The translations under genes and the position numbers were made by a program. A stretch of DNA of 64,000 nucleotides from DASYDU01 sp050248495. Its GTDB lineage: Bacteria > Planctomycetota > Planctomycetia > Pirellulales > Lacipirellulaceae. Of this stretch, positions 28,887 through 40,800 are shown in pieces. A model generated the notes under the pieces. It made no database searches. It worked only from the letters and a program-made list of their open reading frames with translations, and was not told the DNA's origin. The stretch covers positions 1 through 64,000 of the forward strand of contig JBFWSG010000014.1 in the NCBI GenBank assembly GCA_050248495.1, read 5' to 3'. Each line of letters opens with the position of its first letter. Positions within the stretch are counted from its first letter, which is position 1.

Positions 28887-30560
28887 CTACTCCACCCGTC
28901 CGAAACATGCCAGGCACATGTCGTCGCTCTGGGCGTGGCCGTCGACGAACTTGTGGACGTCGTCGAGGATGTGCTTGCCCAGGTCGTTAACGCTCACCGC
29001 GACGGAGCTGACCTGCTGCATGAGCCGTTCTAAACCGTAGAGATCGCGGTCCGAGTTCATGGCTTCGCTGAAGCCGTCGGTGAAGATCGTCACGAAGTCG
29101 CCGGGCTCGAGCGTGCGATGCTCGGCTTCATAGGACATTTCCCCCGCCACGCCGAGCGGCAAACCGGCGGTCTCCTCGCCGACCGCCTCGACTTCGCCGC
29201 CGTTGCGGCGGAGCAGGGGGGCCATGTGGCCGGCGTTCACCAGCGTGAGTTTATTGGTTTTCGGTTCGACGACCGCCACGATCATCGTCACGAATTTGTC
29301 CTGCCAATCGGCGTTGCAGAAGCCGGTGTTGATCTTTTCGACCGCCACGGCCGGATCATCTTCGCTCGCCAAGAGGAATCGCACGTCGCTCGAGAGCCTG
29401 GCCATGAGGAGTGCGGCCGAGACGCCCTTGCCGGCGACGTCGCCGACGATCACGGCAAACCGGTCATTCGGCAGCTCGACGTAGTCGTAGTAGTCGCCGC
29501 CCACCTGCCGGGCCGACTGGTAGTAATCGAAGAAGCAATAGCCGGGTACCTGAGGCGGCCGCGACGGCAACAGCGCCCGCTGCATCCGCCGCGCCAGTTC
29601 CAAGTCGCGTTCCAGCCCCTGTTGGGCCAGGACCTGCTCGTGCATCTTGGCGTTTTCCATCGACACGGCGGCCTGGCTGGCGACGCCGGCGAGCACCTCC
29701 AGGTCCTCGTCCGTGAAGCGGCTCTTCTGGTTGAGTGTGTCGATCTGGATCACTCCCAGCGGCTCGCCTTCGCTGGCGATCATCGGGGCGCAGATCATCG
29801 ACCGGATGGCAAAGTCGGCGATGCTCTGGGCCATATTGAACCGCTCGTCGCTCGAAGCGTCTGCCGAGAGAATCGCTTTGCGCGACTTGATCGCCTCTTC
29901 GACGACGGTGCGGCTGATGCGGGTCCGCTGCTCATCCCCCTCGCGGCGATTCTTCACCGCCACGGGCACCAGCGGACCGTCCGGCTTGGGACGCATTACC
30001 ACAAAGCCGCGGTCGGCCTGGACGAAGATCTTGAACAGACTGTCGAGCAACTTAGGCAGGATCTCATCCACCGAGAGGGCCTTGCCCAAGTTGTTGGTGA
30101 TTTCCAAGAGCGCTGCGAGCTTGACTTCCGGCTTCGCGGAGAGCCGCCAGCTGGCCGACCCGCCGCCGCCCACGTCGAACGTGGCCATCACGCTGGCGCG
30201 GGCCACCTCGGTGGTGTCGTCCTCCATCAAATCAAGCAAGCTGGTGTCGCCGCTGTGGGGCGCGGTCCGATGATCGCCGTGGAAGCGAAACGTCTGGCCG
30301 CAGATCGAAACTTCGTCGCCGTCGCGCAAGGGGGCGCGCTTGTCGATCCGCTGGTCGTTGAGGAAGGTGCCGTTGCGGCTTTCCAGGTCCTCGACGAAGA
30401 AATTCTCCTGCTCGCGGACGATGGCCGCATGCCGTCGGCTCACCGCCGCCACATCGAGTGGCACATCGCAATCGCTGTTGCGGCCGATCACCGCCCGATC
30501 GCGGTCGATCGCAAAGCGGGTGCCCGGCATGCCTTGTCGGACCAATTCCAAAAATGCCAT
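28887..30560 (-). CDS. FHA-GAF-PP2C (SpoIIE-like) signalling phosphatase
   Basis: 557 residues from ATG 30560 (MAFLELVRQGMPG). Domains in order: an FHA domain (about 1-100, with VIGRNSDCDVPL, SRRHA and SRNGTFLN phosphothreonine-binding landmarks), a GAF sensor domain (about 150-310), and a SpoIIE/RsbU-type PP2C phosphatase (about 340-555, with GGDYYDY and the metal-binding GDVAGKGVSAAL, then FTDGFSEA). Such proteins dephosphorylate anti-sigma antagonists. The FHA domain implies recruitment by a Ser/Thr kinase. The frame reaches 30599 in-frame, but ATG 30560 begins at the FHA start. It is next to tRNA-Gln and about 10 kb from the transmembrane kinase gene. Confidence 0.93.
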   Translation of the reverse strand: MAFLELVRQGMPGTRFAIDRDRAVIGRNSDCDVPLDVAAVSRRHAAIVREQENFFVEDLESRNGTFLNDQRIDKRAPLRDGDEVSICGQTFRFHGDHRTAPHSGDTSLLDLMEDDTTEVARASVMATFDVGGGGSASWRLSAKPEVKLAALLEITNNLGKALSVDEILPKLLDSLFKIFVQADRGFVVMRPKPDGPLVPVAVKNRREGDEQRTRISRTVVEEAIKSRKAILSADASSDERFNMAQSIADFAIRSMICAPMIASEGEPLGVIQIDTLNQKSRFTDEDLEVLAGVASQAAVSMENAKMHEQVLAQQGLERDLELARRMQRALLPSRPPQVPGYCFFDYYQSARQVGGDYYDYVELPNDRFAVIVGDVAGKGVSAALLMARLSSDVRFLLASEDDPAVAVEKINTGFCNADWQDKFVTMIVAVVEPKTNKLTLVNAGHMAPLLRRNGGEVEAVGEETAGLPLGVAGEMSYEAEHRTLEPGDFVTIFTDGFSEAMNSDRDLYGLERLMQQVSSVAVSVNDLGKHILDDVHKFVDGHAQSDDMCLACFGRVE

Positions 30561-31007
30561 CGCGCACGGTGCCCCAGGACGAAGACGAGCGGAAAACATT
30601 CACGGCGGCGCGTCGCTCGTCGGGCAGAGGAAGTGGGACGCCAGGCGCCCACGGCGGGCATCAATGCCCACGAATTCCCTGCGCACCAGACCGCGCCGAG
30701 CCGCCATTTTAGGCCCCGTTTTGCGGCATCGTCAACGGTCGGGGCGGCGAATCGAACTCCGGGCGCGAATCGGCGCTACAGGGCGGCATTGTTTCGTGCC
30801 CGGTCATCCTCCCATCGTCGCGGCGGACGAACCCGGCGACGGACAGGATTGTCCATCCTACGAGCAACAACAGTAGAGCACCCTGCGAGCTGAAATTGCC
30901 GCGACGGCCGCCGGTCTTGACCCCCACCGCGAGCCGCCGTAGGGTAAGCGCTGCAGAGTCTGCCGGCCTGGATGCACCCGCGGTGCACTTTATTGACGGC
31001 CGGACGA
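30561..31007. other. Gene-free stretch before tRNA-Gln, with a REP-like hairpin
   Basis: No convincing gene. GGACAGGATTGTCC (30841-30854) folds, and its complement reads GTAG-GAT-GGACA...TGTCC, a REP-like hairpin with a GTAG head. TTGACC (30916-30921) and TAGGGT (30939-30944) with 17-bp spacing could be the tRNA promoter; the -10 match is weak. Confidence 0.45.
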
Positions 31008-31078
31008 TGGGGAATGGTGTAACGGTAGCACGAAGGATTCTGACTCCTTTAGTCTAGGTTCAAATCCTAGTTCCCCAG
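31008..31078 (+). tRNA. tRNA-Gln (anticodon CTG)
   Basis: The acceptor arms TGGGGAA and TTCCCCA pair over 7 bp with discriminator G at 31078. The D-arm region contains GTAACGGTAGCAC; the anticodon stem AAGGA/TCCTT encloses the loop TTCTGAC, giving CTG (Gln); the T-arm is CTAGG-TTCAAAT-CCTAG. No encoded CCA is visible (GCT follows). It lies beside the downstream edge of the RHS island and may be its integration side, though no matching att repeat was found. Confidence 0.93.
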
Positions 31079-31208
31079 CTTTCTAACGCGACGGGTGACG
31101 TCTCTTTCCGACCGCCACGCCGGTTGGCCCGTGACTCCGCCAGATTGGTGCTTGGCTCAATCCAGTTGCCGGCTTGGGCGAGGTCGGCGGGGTCGGTTTA
31201 ATTGAGTG

Positions 31209-31476
31209 GGCTTTCGCCCACTTAGCTGTCAAGATTGGCGTCGCCGACGTCGAAGTCGAGCGGGTATTCACTAAGCCAGCGCCCCGTCCGCGGGTCGTAC
31301 CAGCGCTCGCGGTGCAGCTTGGGGCGCCGGTGGAGGTGTCGCGTCCCTGGCCCGTGAAACCGAATAGCTCTTCTATAGCTTCGGCGTGACCTGCGGTAGC
31401 GGAAGTCCCGTTCCAAGCATAGAACTGCTCGTCGACCACGCGCCCAAAAGAGTCGTAGTCGGCGTGCTTTCGGAGG
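31209..31476 (-). pseudogene. Decayed RHS core fragment
   Basis: In reverse, pieces in different frames match the C-terminal RHS core of the large gene: LRKHADYDSFGRVVDEQFYAWNGT and FTGQGRDT in one frame, then RWYDPRTGRWLSE in another. Frameshifts break it; it has no start and no tip. It lies after the RraB-like gene, as expected for a remnant of an earlier, displaced RHS 3' end. Confidence 0.75.
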
Positions 31477-31521
31477 ATGCCTACGCCCTACGTCGCGGAC
31501 GGCACGTTAAAGCTCTACCCG

Positions 31522-31863
31522 TCAATCTGATGAGTTGCCGAAACTGCCCCAGCCATCAGGTTTCGCGCCGTAGGGCTTCCCAAGCTCCTCCAATTCGTTC
31601 TGAATTGAGATCATGGCATCGTAAGACGGTATCATCGTGCGTGAACAATAGCACGTCCAGTCGCCTGTCACATCATCCCGATCGACGTCTGTTCTAAAAC
31701 CTCTTGGTTCCACGACCGCGGCAAATGCCAAGCCGGCGTCGCGATCGGGAATGTCTACTGCGAAGTCTATCTCCATCTCTCTAGACAAATCTGAACCTGT
31801 TGCGATCAATCGCCGCAACGCATCGCCGTCCGAATCATGGGGCAATTGCTCATCGAGCATCAA
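31522..31863 (-). CDS. RraB-like protein, candidate immunity to the RHS tip
   Basis: 113 residues ending with KPDGWGSFGN, preceded by helices and strands matching the RraB fold (FAAVVEPRGFRTDV, WTCYCSRTMIPSYDAM). E. coli RraB inhibits RNase E. Related RraB-like proteins are encoded by many genomes beyond RNase E control, so the target here is open. It starts 18 bases after the stop of the giant RHS gene, with AGGAG 7 bases before ATG 31863, so it is coupled to it. That position is exactly where polymorphic-toxin immunity genes sit. Immunity is inference from position. Confidence 0.7.
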   Translation of the reverse strand: MMLDEQLPHDSDGDALRRLIATGSDLSREMEIDFAVDIPDRDAGLAFAAVVEPRGFRTDVDRDDVTGDWTCYCSRTMIPSYDAMISIQNELEELGKPYGAKPDGWGSFGNSSD

Positions 31864-31881
31864 TGGTCTCCTAAAACTCGC

Positions 31882-34800
31882 CTAGGTACCGTCCCGTAAC
31901 TTCTTGCCCGGGGAGTTGATTTTATTATATGTGTTACCGCCAGGTCCACCATTCAACTCAATCCGATTTTGCTCATCTATAAATGATTGCTTTGTATCTG
32001 CCGCCGTTGTGTGCTGCTGATCAACGACTGGATCGTCGTGCGTCCTTGCAATTCTTCTTCCACTCCGACTCATTTGCGTTGTGTCCCCTTTTCCGCTGTA
32101 AGTTTTTCCACTCTGATGGGTATTTGTGTATGAACCGAGGCCGCCGAACTCGTCTTCATGAAAATTACGTAACGCATTTTCAATTCGGGAATCCCGCAAC
32201 GTGAGCGACCCAGCAGGGCGCGATACACTGACTGGTGCAACACTGGCAATAAAAGCAGCCTGACCGGCAAGATGTCCCGTCGAAGGTCCTTCGCCGATAT
32301 AGAGATACTGCGTGCCGTCCCGGTAAGTGACCACATATGACGGATCGCTTGGTGGAAAGATGGCGTCGATCGTGCTCGCGGGAATTTCTCGCGCGAAATT
32401 CGCGATACCGCGAGCGGCCCACTCCACGTAAGAGCGGTTCTGCCGCTCCAAGTAGCTGGCGGTGTCCGGACCGGCTCGGAACTTGTCACCATGGACAGTC
32501 GACTCGATCGTCTCCACCTTGACCGCGGGGCCGTGCGGATTGGCTTGCGCGTAGGCGTACTCCTCGCGCGTGGGATAACGAAACGCTGACAGGCTGCTGG
32601 AAATAGCATCTAGGTCGGAGACGTTTCCCGTTCCACTGTCAAAAGCGGAAACAAAGCTCGGCGCCGGAGGAGCGATCAAGGAACTGACAATATTTGTGGG
32701 GTTGAGCGGCGACGAATTGTAGTGGGACAACCCCAGGTTGGCATTGAGGTTCGGGATTGTCGTCGAGCCGAAGAGATTGAGATTGGCGAACGGATTACCG
32801 GCCTGCGTCGTGCCACTGGAGTCGGTGTGGTTGAGTGGGCTATTGCCAACGTAGCGGTAGAGGTTCGCGTCGCCGCCGGCGAAACCCGTCGGGTCTTCGC
32901 TCAGCCAGCGGCCCGTGCCGGGGTCGTACCACCGCCGGCCGTGCAGCTGCAGGCCGGTGTCCCTGTCGCGGAACTGTCCCGTATAGGCAATCGCCTGGTC
33001 GACGGCTTCGGCGTGCGTTGAACTGATCGAGCTGCCGTTGCGCGCGAAGAACTGCTCGCCCGTGATCCGGCCGAAGGAGTCGAAAGTCGTGTGCTTGCGG
33101 AGCACCCCGTTGTCGTCGACGACGTCCCGCGGCGTCCCCTGGTGGTCGCCCAACGGCCAGAGCACGTCGGTCGACTGCCCAGCTGCGTTGAACACTTCGT
33201 CGACCAGCACTTGGTCGGCCGGCCCGTGCAGATAACGATGCTCCAGCGTGGCGGCCGCCGTGCCGACCTTGCTGAATGACAGCGCCAGCGCGCTGCCACT
33301 CGCGCCATTGGAATCGTGGACGAAGTACTCGGTCTCGACAATGCCGGTGTCGAACGGACGGTTGGTCGCCTTCGAGACGAGTCGGCCCGACGCATCGTAC
33401 TTGTAGTCGACAATCAGCACCTCATGGTCGCCGTTCCACTCGGAGACCTTCGTGAGCCGATTGCGGTGGTCCCACGTGTAATAAATCCGCTGGCCCGGAT
33501 CGAGCGTCACCCAGCGGTCCGTGACATTGCCCTCCTTGTCGTACTGATAGGTGTACGTCCCGTCGCTCTCGAGCCGATTGGCATGGGCGGCCACATAGTC
33601 TTGATTCGTTCCCTGGCCATTCGTGACCAGTTCGCGGTTGCCGTTGTCGTCGTAGGTGTAGGACTCGGGCCCAGTGCTGCCGGACTTGGATGTGAGCTGG
33701 CCGGCGTCGTCGTACTGATAGGCCCGCGTGGCGGCGACGGAACCGGTCGTATTGAAGCTCGTCACCCGCGAGGCGTTGTCGTAGCCGTAGCTGTGGACGA
33801 TGTCGGTGGCCGAGGAACCAGCCGGGCCCAGGTCATGCGTGACCGACGTGACGCGGTTGGTCCTGTCGTAAACGAGCGTGGAATTGACGGTTGTGCTCGG
33901 ATTGGAGCGACTGATGCCGGTCAAGTTGTCCGCTGTATCGTAGCTGAAAGTCAGCGATTTCTGGCCAACCACGGGCGTGGCAGCTCCGGGATCATTGTCC
34001 AGATCATCCAGGGATTTCAGCCGGCCGAGGCGGTCGTATTCCGAGATGGTCTCGGCGATGGCAACCTCACTGCCGCCGAAGGGACCGAACTGACTGCGGA
34101 TGACCCGATCATGAAACGCCCCAGACTCATGACGATATTCGTATTCGAACTCCTGCCGCACCCGCGGTACACCGCTGCCGGAGCCCTGGTTTGTTTGGTT
34201 CGGATCGTAGTTCGCTTGTTGCGTCACGCGGCCCAGGCCGTCGTAGACGTAAGTGTCAACCAGATCGTCCGCTGCACTTCCGTAATTGGCATTGCCATCG
34301 ACTTGCTTGATGACACGGCCGAGTTTGTCGTACTCCCAGCTCAGGACGTGGACGGGAGCCTCGCCGTAAACATACGCGGTCGGACGCCAGTATTCGGTGA
34401 TTTTGCGATCCAGGCTGTCATAGAGGTAGTGAATGTGGCGGTTGTTGCGATCGAATATCCGCTCCAGGTTGCCGGCCGCGCTGTAGACGTAATGGCGGGC
34501 GAGCAGTGTGTCGGTGCTGCTCACGGTGGCCTTGATAGTTTCGTCGGTCACGCGATTGAGGCCGTCGTATTTGTACCGAGTGACGTTCTGCTCGGCGTCG
34601 ATCACCGCGGTCTGGTTGCCTTCGCTGTCGTAGCGGTAGCGGGTCTCGTCGCCGTTGCCGTCGGTCTCGGAAACGACGTTGCCTTGTTCGTCGTAGAGCC
34701 ACCGCGTTGTCTCGTTCTCGCCATTGGTCTCGGCGATCAGGTTGCCGGCGACATCGAAGCTGAAGGTCTTCACTTCACTGGCAGAGCCAGTGGCACCGCC

Positions 34801-37800
34801 AGGAATGCCGTCCGGGTCGGGCAGCGTCGTCTTCGTGCGGCGGTTGAGCCGGTCATAGTCGTGGACAGTCTTCGTGCCCGCGGTCAGGTTCCACTCTTCC
34901 TTGACGTTGCCCACCGAATCGTAGACCGTTTCGTAAGTCACCTGCTGAGTGCCGCCGGAGTCCAAGATCCTCTTCTTCGTGCGGCCGCGTCGGTCATACT
35001 CATATCGCGTGACGACGCTGCGCGGGTCGGATGCTTCGCGAACCTTTTCGACATTGCCACGGATGTCGTACGTCGTAACCGTCCGCACCTCCTCGGATTC
35101 ATAGAGCCGAATATTGGAGAAGGCGCTTTTGCCGATGTCCTCGGTCGCAAGCCCAGTGCGATTTTCAATATTGAGGAATGCCAGCCGCGTGATGGCCAGC
35201 CCTGCCGCTTTTTCAGCCGCCGTGAGGTATTGGCCGATGGGAATGTGGAAAGTGACGGAACGGCCGCTCAGCCGCTCTTCGCGGAAATCAGTCGTGTAAA
35301 GGGCCGGGGAGGACGCGAACCCGCCCAACTCGAAGTAGCGGGCTTTTTCCGTGATCGAATACGACGAGTCGGTGTCGAATCCGACCGCATGGATGGCCGC
35401 CAGGTCGGCGACATCCAAGGTGAATTCGAGTACGGTTTGATGCGTTACGACGTGGCTCGGGATAGTCGCCCACACCGACTTATCGCCAACGAGCGTAAGC
35501 GTGCCATCGGTCAAGTTGTGGCTGCCGGCGCCAGTCGCGGTTAGCGCACCGAGCTGCAGCGGAGCCTGCCGACCTTCGCCGTAGTCGTTGTATTCGTCGA
35601 TGCGGCGGTTGGCATTGTCGTAACGGAATTGGGTCTCGTGGTCCAGGGCATCGATCTGTGAAACTAGGTTGCCGACCGCGTCGTAGGCGTACTGCGTGGT
35701 GACGTTGTCGTCGCTATCTGTGCCGGCATTGACGTTGAGAATTTCCTTGGTGAGGCGGTTGCGGCGGTCGTATTCAAAGTTATCCGTACGCGTGACTTGA
35801 ACAGTCGTTGGCGAAGTGTAATGCGCACGCTGTGCTGAGATTACGTTGCCATAACCATCGTAGATCGTCGTTGTTTCTTGTGGCAGATTGCCCGCGCCCG
35901 CGCCGTCCGGGTCGGGCGTCTTCGCTTTGATCTGTCGGCCAAGTTCGTCAAAGACATACGAACTAGTGTATCCGCGGCTGTCTATCTCCGACGTCAGGTT
36001 GCCATTCTTGTCGTAGCCATACTCGGTGACCGACTCCCGATCGACGCGAATCGCATCTGCAAGCAAATAAGAATAGGTTCCGGCTATCCTTACGAGTTGG
36101 ACCGAAATCGTGTCACCGGCAGCGACGTCGACGCCGTCCTTCAAAACCTGCCAAACACGGCTGACGTCGCCATCGACTGCCTCAAATCCCACCGGCGACT
36201 TTGTTTGATCGATTTGTGGCGCAGCGACAAGCTGCCCGTTCTTGTACACATTGGCGGTCGCAACGTTGGCCCAGAAGAAATGTGCGAACCATGTCGCGGA
36301 AACACGGTACCTGCCGGCGTCGAGCGGGCCCGTCGTCCAGGTGACCGTCGCCGCGGCGGATTGGACGGCCGTGTAGTCGCCACCGGCTGAGGACCCGCGT
36401 TGCTCCGGATAAGGTGTGCCGGTGTTCACCGTGAACGCCACGTCGAGGGTATCCGCCGAGTCATCGAGCAACAGCTCGTGATGACTGGTCTCGGTCTTCA
36501 GTCGATTGAGCTTGTCGTACGTGAACGTCGTCGTGCTGCCCCGCGCGTCGGTCGTGGTTTCGATATTCCCAGCCTCGTCATAGGTTTGAGTCGTCACGGG
36601 CGCGAACTGCGGCCCGCTGCCGTCCGGGTCGGCGAGTCGCTGGGAAATCACACGGCCCCGCTCGTCGTAACGAGTGAAATCGGCGTTACCCAGCGCGTCG
36701 ATCGTGCTGACGAGCTGGCCAGCGACGTCGTAGACGAAGCGCGTGAGTTCCGAATCGTACTTGTCGCTGCGGCGCTTGATCAGGCCGCGCGTGTCGTAGT
36801 TGAACCAATTGGCGGTTTCACCTGCGGCGTTGCTTTCGGGGGTAAGACCAACGTACTCCCACTCAAACCATACTTTCCCAGTTAGGTCGCGCACATATCG
36901 AATGTAATGGCTCGCTGCTGCGCCGGAGCCGTCCGGATCGGGAGCGACGATCCGCTCGAGGCGACCATACTGATCGTAGCGCTGCTCCGTTTTTCGTCCG
37001 AGTTCGTCGAACGTGAACCGCACACGGCCGGCGGCATCATAAATTGTCGAGGTCGAGTAGCCGTCGGCGTTGGTGGTCTTGTTTGGGCGGCCGAAGGCGT
37101 CGTGAACGGTACGCACAACTTGAACTTTGTTGTCGCTTTCGTTCGGCGTCGAGATCAGGCTGACGGCGTTGTTGAGGAGCGTCGAATAGTCAGGTGTGGA
37201 CGGCGGTGTCGTTACTACGAATTTCCGCGGATCGAACACGGCCGTGCGCGCGACGTTGCCATTCGAGTCATACTCGATGGTCGAAACCTGGACCGGCAAT
37301 TTCGACGAGATCACCGGGGTTAAGGTCGTGACATTGGGAGAAGTATGCGTTTTGTCCAAGACGGTCGTCTGCACCAACCGGTCGAGGTCGTCGTACATAT
37401 ACTTGGTGACGACCCCGTTGGCATCGACAGACTCGACGCGCCGGCCGCGACTGTCGTACTTATGGACGATCTTGGCCTCGTCCGCGAGTCCCGGAGCCGT
37501 AATCGTGGTCAACAGTCGGCCAGCCTTGTCGTAGGTGAAGCGCGTTTCGGTGCCACGCTCGTCGAACGAGCTCACAATCTGACCGCTGCCGTCGTAGCGA
37601 ACGCGCGTCGAGTTGCCGTCGGGATAGATCGTTTGGATCAGGCGGTTGCGATCGTCGTAGACGTAGTGCGTCGTCCGGCCGATCTCGTCGGTCGTGGCGA
37701 TGCAGTTGCCGAAGTCGTCGTACTGGTGCGTCGTGAATGTGCGATCGGGGAACGACGTATTGATCAACCGGCCGGCGGCATCGTACTTGTAAGTCGTTCT

Positions 37801-40800
37801 GTTGCTCAGCGCGTCGGTGACGGAAGCGACGCGGCCGCTGTCGTCGTATATGTACGACGTTTTGTTGATGCCGGCGGCATCGTAGAGCCGGATGTTTGAA
37901 AACAAGCTCTTGCCGGGACCGGGCCCCGATCCGGATACACTATCTGCGTTCACGAAAACGAGATACGGAAAGCTGCCCGTAGCGATCTGACCAATCGGAA
38001 TCCGAATGTGCCGCTTGCCCACGGCGGATGGGCTGAGCAAGTATTGCGTGTTCCAGCCGTAACTATTGGGATCAGACCCGCCCAGTCGAAACGACAAAGT
38101 CATTGCTGTCTGATCTGTGAGGCTGTTGGCCAACGCGATCCCCAAGAATTCGCCTGCTTCCGCGATTTCGAGATCGAATTCCAGCACGGTATTCGTCTCA
38201 ATCGCGTGGTTCAGAGCGAATGCCTTTCGCGTGTTCCCTTTCAGATAGAGGGCCGCACCATCGTCTTTCACCTCCCACTGATCCGCTTGCACATCGAAGC
38301 CCGGATCAGGACCTGGGCCATGCCAACTGAGCACGGACGTCGACTGATCCGGTTGAAAACGAACGGCTTGCGGATTTCCTCCAGCTTCGTATAGCCGCAG
38401 ATTCGAATAGAAGCTCTCGCCGGCCGTGTTGCCGTAATTGCCGCCGGTGTCGGCATTGACGAACACCAGATACACGCGCGGGGGCGGGCCGATGAGTGGG
38501 CTGCTTCCCGAACCAAAGGCGTCGCCGAGATTGATGCGATAGTGCCGAATTCCATCCGCCGTTTCGTACAAATCTCCCGGGAAAATATTGAGCCAGGTTG
38601 GGCCGTACACGTTTGGGTCCGTGCCGGTCAACTTGAAGCCACGGATCACGTCGAGGGAAAGGCTGTCACCAACAGCGATTCCTTGGTATTCCCCAATCGT
38701 CGTCGCCTTGAAGTCGAACTCCAGCACCGTATTTGCAGTAACGTTGTAATTGATGGCAACGGCCTTGCGCGAGTTGCCGAATAGGTGCAGTGTGTTACCG
38801 CCATCTAAGATGTTCCAGGAATTCTTCTCGATGTCGTATCCAGGCGCAGGGCCTGACCAACTCTTCACAACTGTAGAGCGGTCTGGCGCAAACTCGACTG
38901 GCGTGGACGCCACTACCTCTGACGTCTGCAGCCGGCCGAGCGCGTCGTAGGTATACACTGTCGCCACACCGGTGGCGTCCTCTGCGTACACGACGTTACC
39001 GAAGCTGTCGTACGCGCGGCGGCTGGAAGGCAGGCCTTCGGTGATCGATCGGGTGAGATTACCGGCGGTGTCGTAGTCGAAGAGAGTCTGGTAGCTGCGG
39101 AAGCTGGATGGAGGAACTGTTTGATTAATCCCCGATATCGAAGCCTCCGGCGTTCCATCCGGGAGCCCCTTATGCAACCAATACGTTGCAGCCGTGCTAT
39201 TCGACGTGCTGGATTGCCATGATGCGGAGATACGATAGGTGCCGGGCTCGAGGTTGTCGAAGATCCATGTCGCTCCGGCTTGCTCCGGGCTCGTGCCCGC
39301 AATTCTCACGTAAGAGCTGCCGTAAGCGTCGCTGCCGCCGCTTTGCGTCGTACCACCGCCCGCGCCGATCCGGAAGTCTGGATCGCCTCCTGTCGCACTG
39401 CTGTCGATGATTCGCCTGTAGACGCCGTCTTTATCGAGCCGGTCTACCCGAATGGCGTCGGCGACAACGTATTGTCCGGACGCGGGCGTTCGCAGCTGTA
39501 CGGAAATCGTGTCGCCGGTGATCGTGAACGCACTGGACAGGACTTGCCACGGGACCGCCTCGTAAACTTCGCCGTCTGCGAGCACCTGAGTGCTGACACC
39601 CTTCGGCAGCGTCTCCGACTTCCGTAGGCCGCGCAAGTGGGCCGGCGCAGCCGAGTCGTAGTATTCGTACTTCGTGATGTGACCAGCGGCGTCTTTGGCG
39701 GTGAGGATGTGGCCATACATGTCATAGGTATATTCCGTATTCGGCAGCTGCGTCCCATTCAGGGGCGTTTGTGTGACCGACGTGACGGAACTGATATATG
39801 CTTGAGAATCGTCGTACGCAAACGTGGTAAGGATGTCGTCCTTTGATTTTGACGTTTGCAGTTCGCCGGGGCGACTGAATGGGTTGCTCGAGTTGTAGAT
39901 GCGATACGTAAATACCTCTTTGCCGCCGCGCTCGTCCGTCGACGACTGCATCAGGAACTCTTCCCACTCCACCGTGTTATTTGCGCTCTGCTGGCCCCAC
40001 GTGTATTCGAGCCGCGAGCGATCGTCGTGGATCTGTTTCGTCAAGAGGCCGTTGTCCTGATGGATGTAAGTCTCGACGTTGCCGTTCTCGTCCGTGAATT
40101 CGGTAAGATTGCGGAAGAGATTGTAGTTGAACGACTGCTGGTTTCCCGCGCCGTCGGTGACGCGGAACACCCTGCCGTTAGCGTAGTACTCATACGTGTG
40201 CGATTCGAGATTCGGCTCGGTGATCTTCTTGATCAAACCTCGACGAGAGGCTGGCCCATCGTCGTAGTACAGGTAGTTGGTGACGTTGGTCGTCAAATTC
40301 GCGTGCTTGACTTGCGTGAGCCGATTGCCGGCATAAGCAGCAGCGTTTGTTGTCAGGACATATGCCCAGGTCGCGATGTGTTGGCCCGCATCGTATCGCT
40401 TGACTTCGATGTTGTTGCCGCTGTAGACGAACTGAAGGTAGCGGCCGGGCGTTGAGAGCGAATGAACTTCCTTGACACGGACCGATTTCACGGCTCCAAC
40501 GTCGTCATAGGAAATTGTGACACCCTGGCTCCCCGTGGCGTCCTTGATAGCAATTAGGCGGCTGACAATCTTTTTGCCGGTGAGCGTATCGTTGAGTCCA
40601 CCGGCGATCGACTGGAAAATAAATTGGGTCCCGCTGCGGTCGAGAAACTTTGTCAAACCGTTGGCATCTTTTTCGACGTCGCCGAAGAGCGTATTCGGCA
40701 GCGTGAAATCGAGACTCTCGAACGTGTGCCGCTCGCCGCTCCCGCGGAGCCAGACATAGTCCACGTCGCCGGCGTTGGCGGGATCCTGCTCTTCGTAAAC

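Noticed and set aside
30915..30944. TTGACC-17-TAGGGT as a tRNA-Gln promoter
   Set aside because: Spacing and -35 are good but the -10 matches only three of six bases; mentioned in the gap entry, not called separately.
33316..35544. Long plus-strand open frame (742 codons) antisense to the giant RHS gene
   Set aside because: It is a shadow of the repetitive GC-rich RHS coding strand; its translation is Val/Arg/Gly-rich, with no domain, start context or family pattern.
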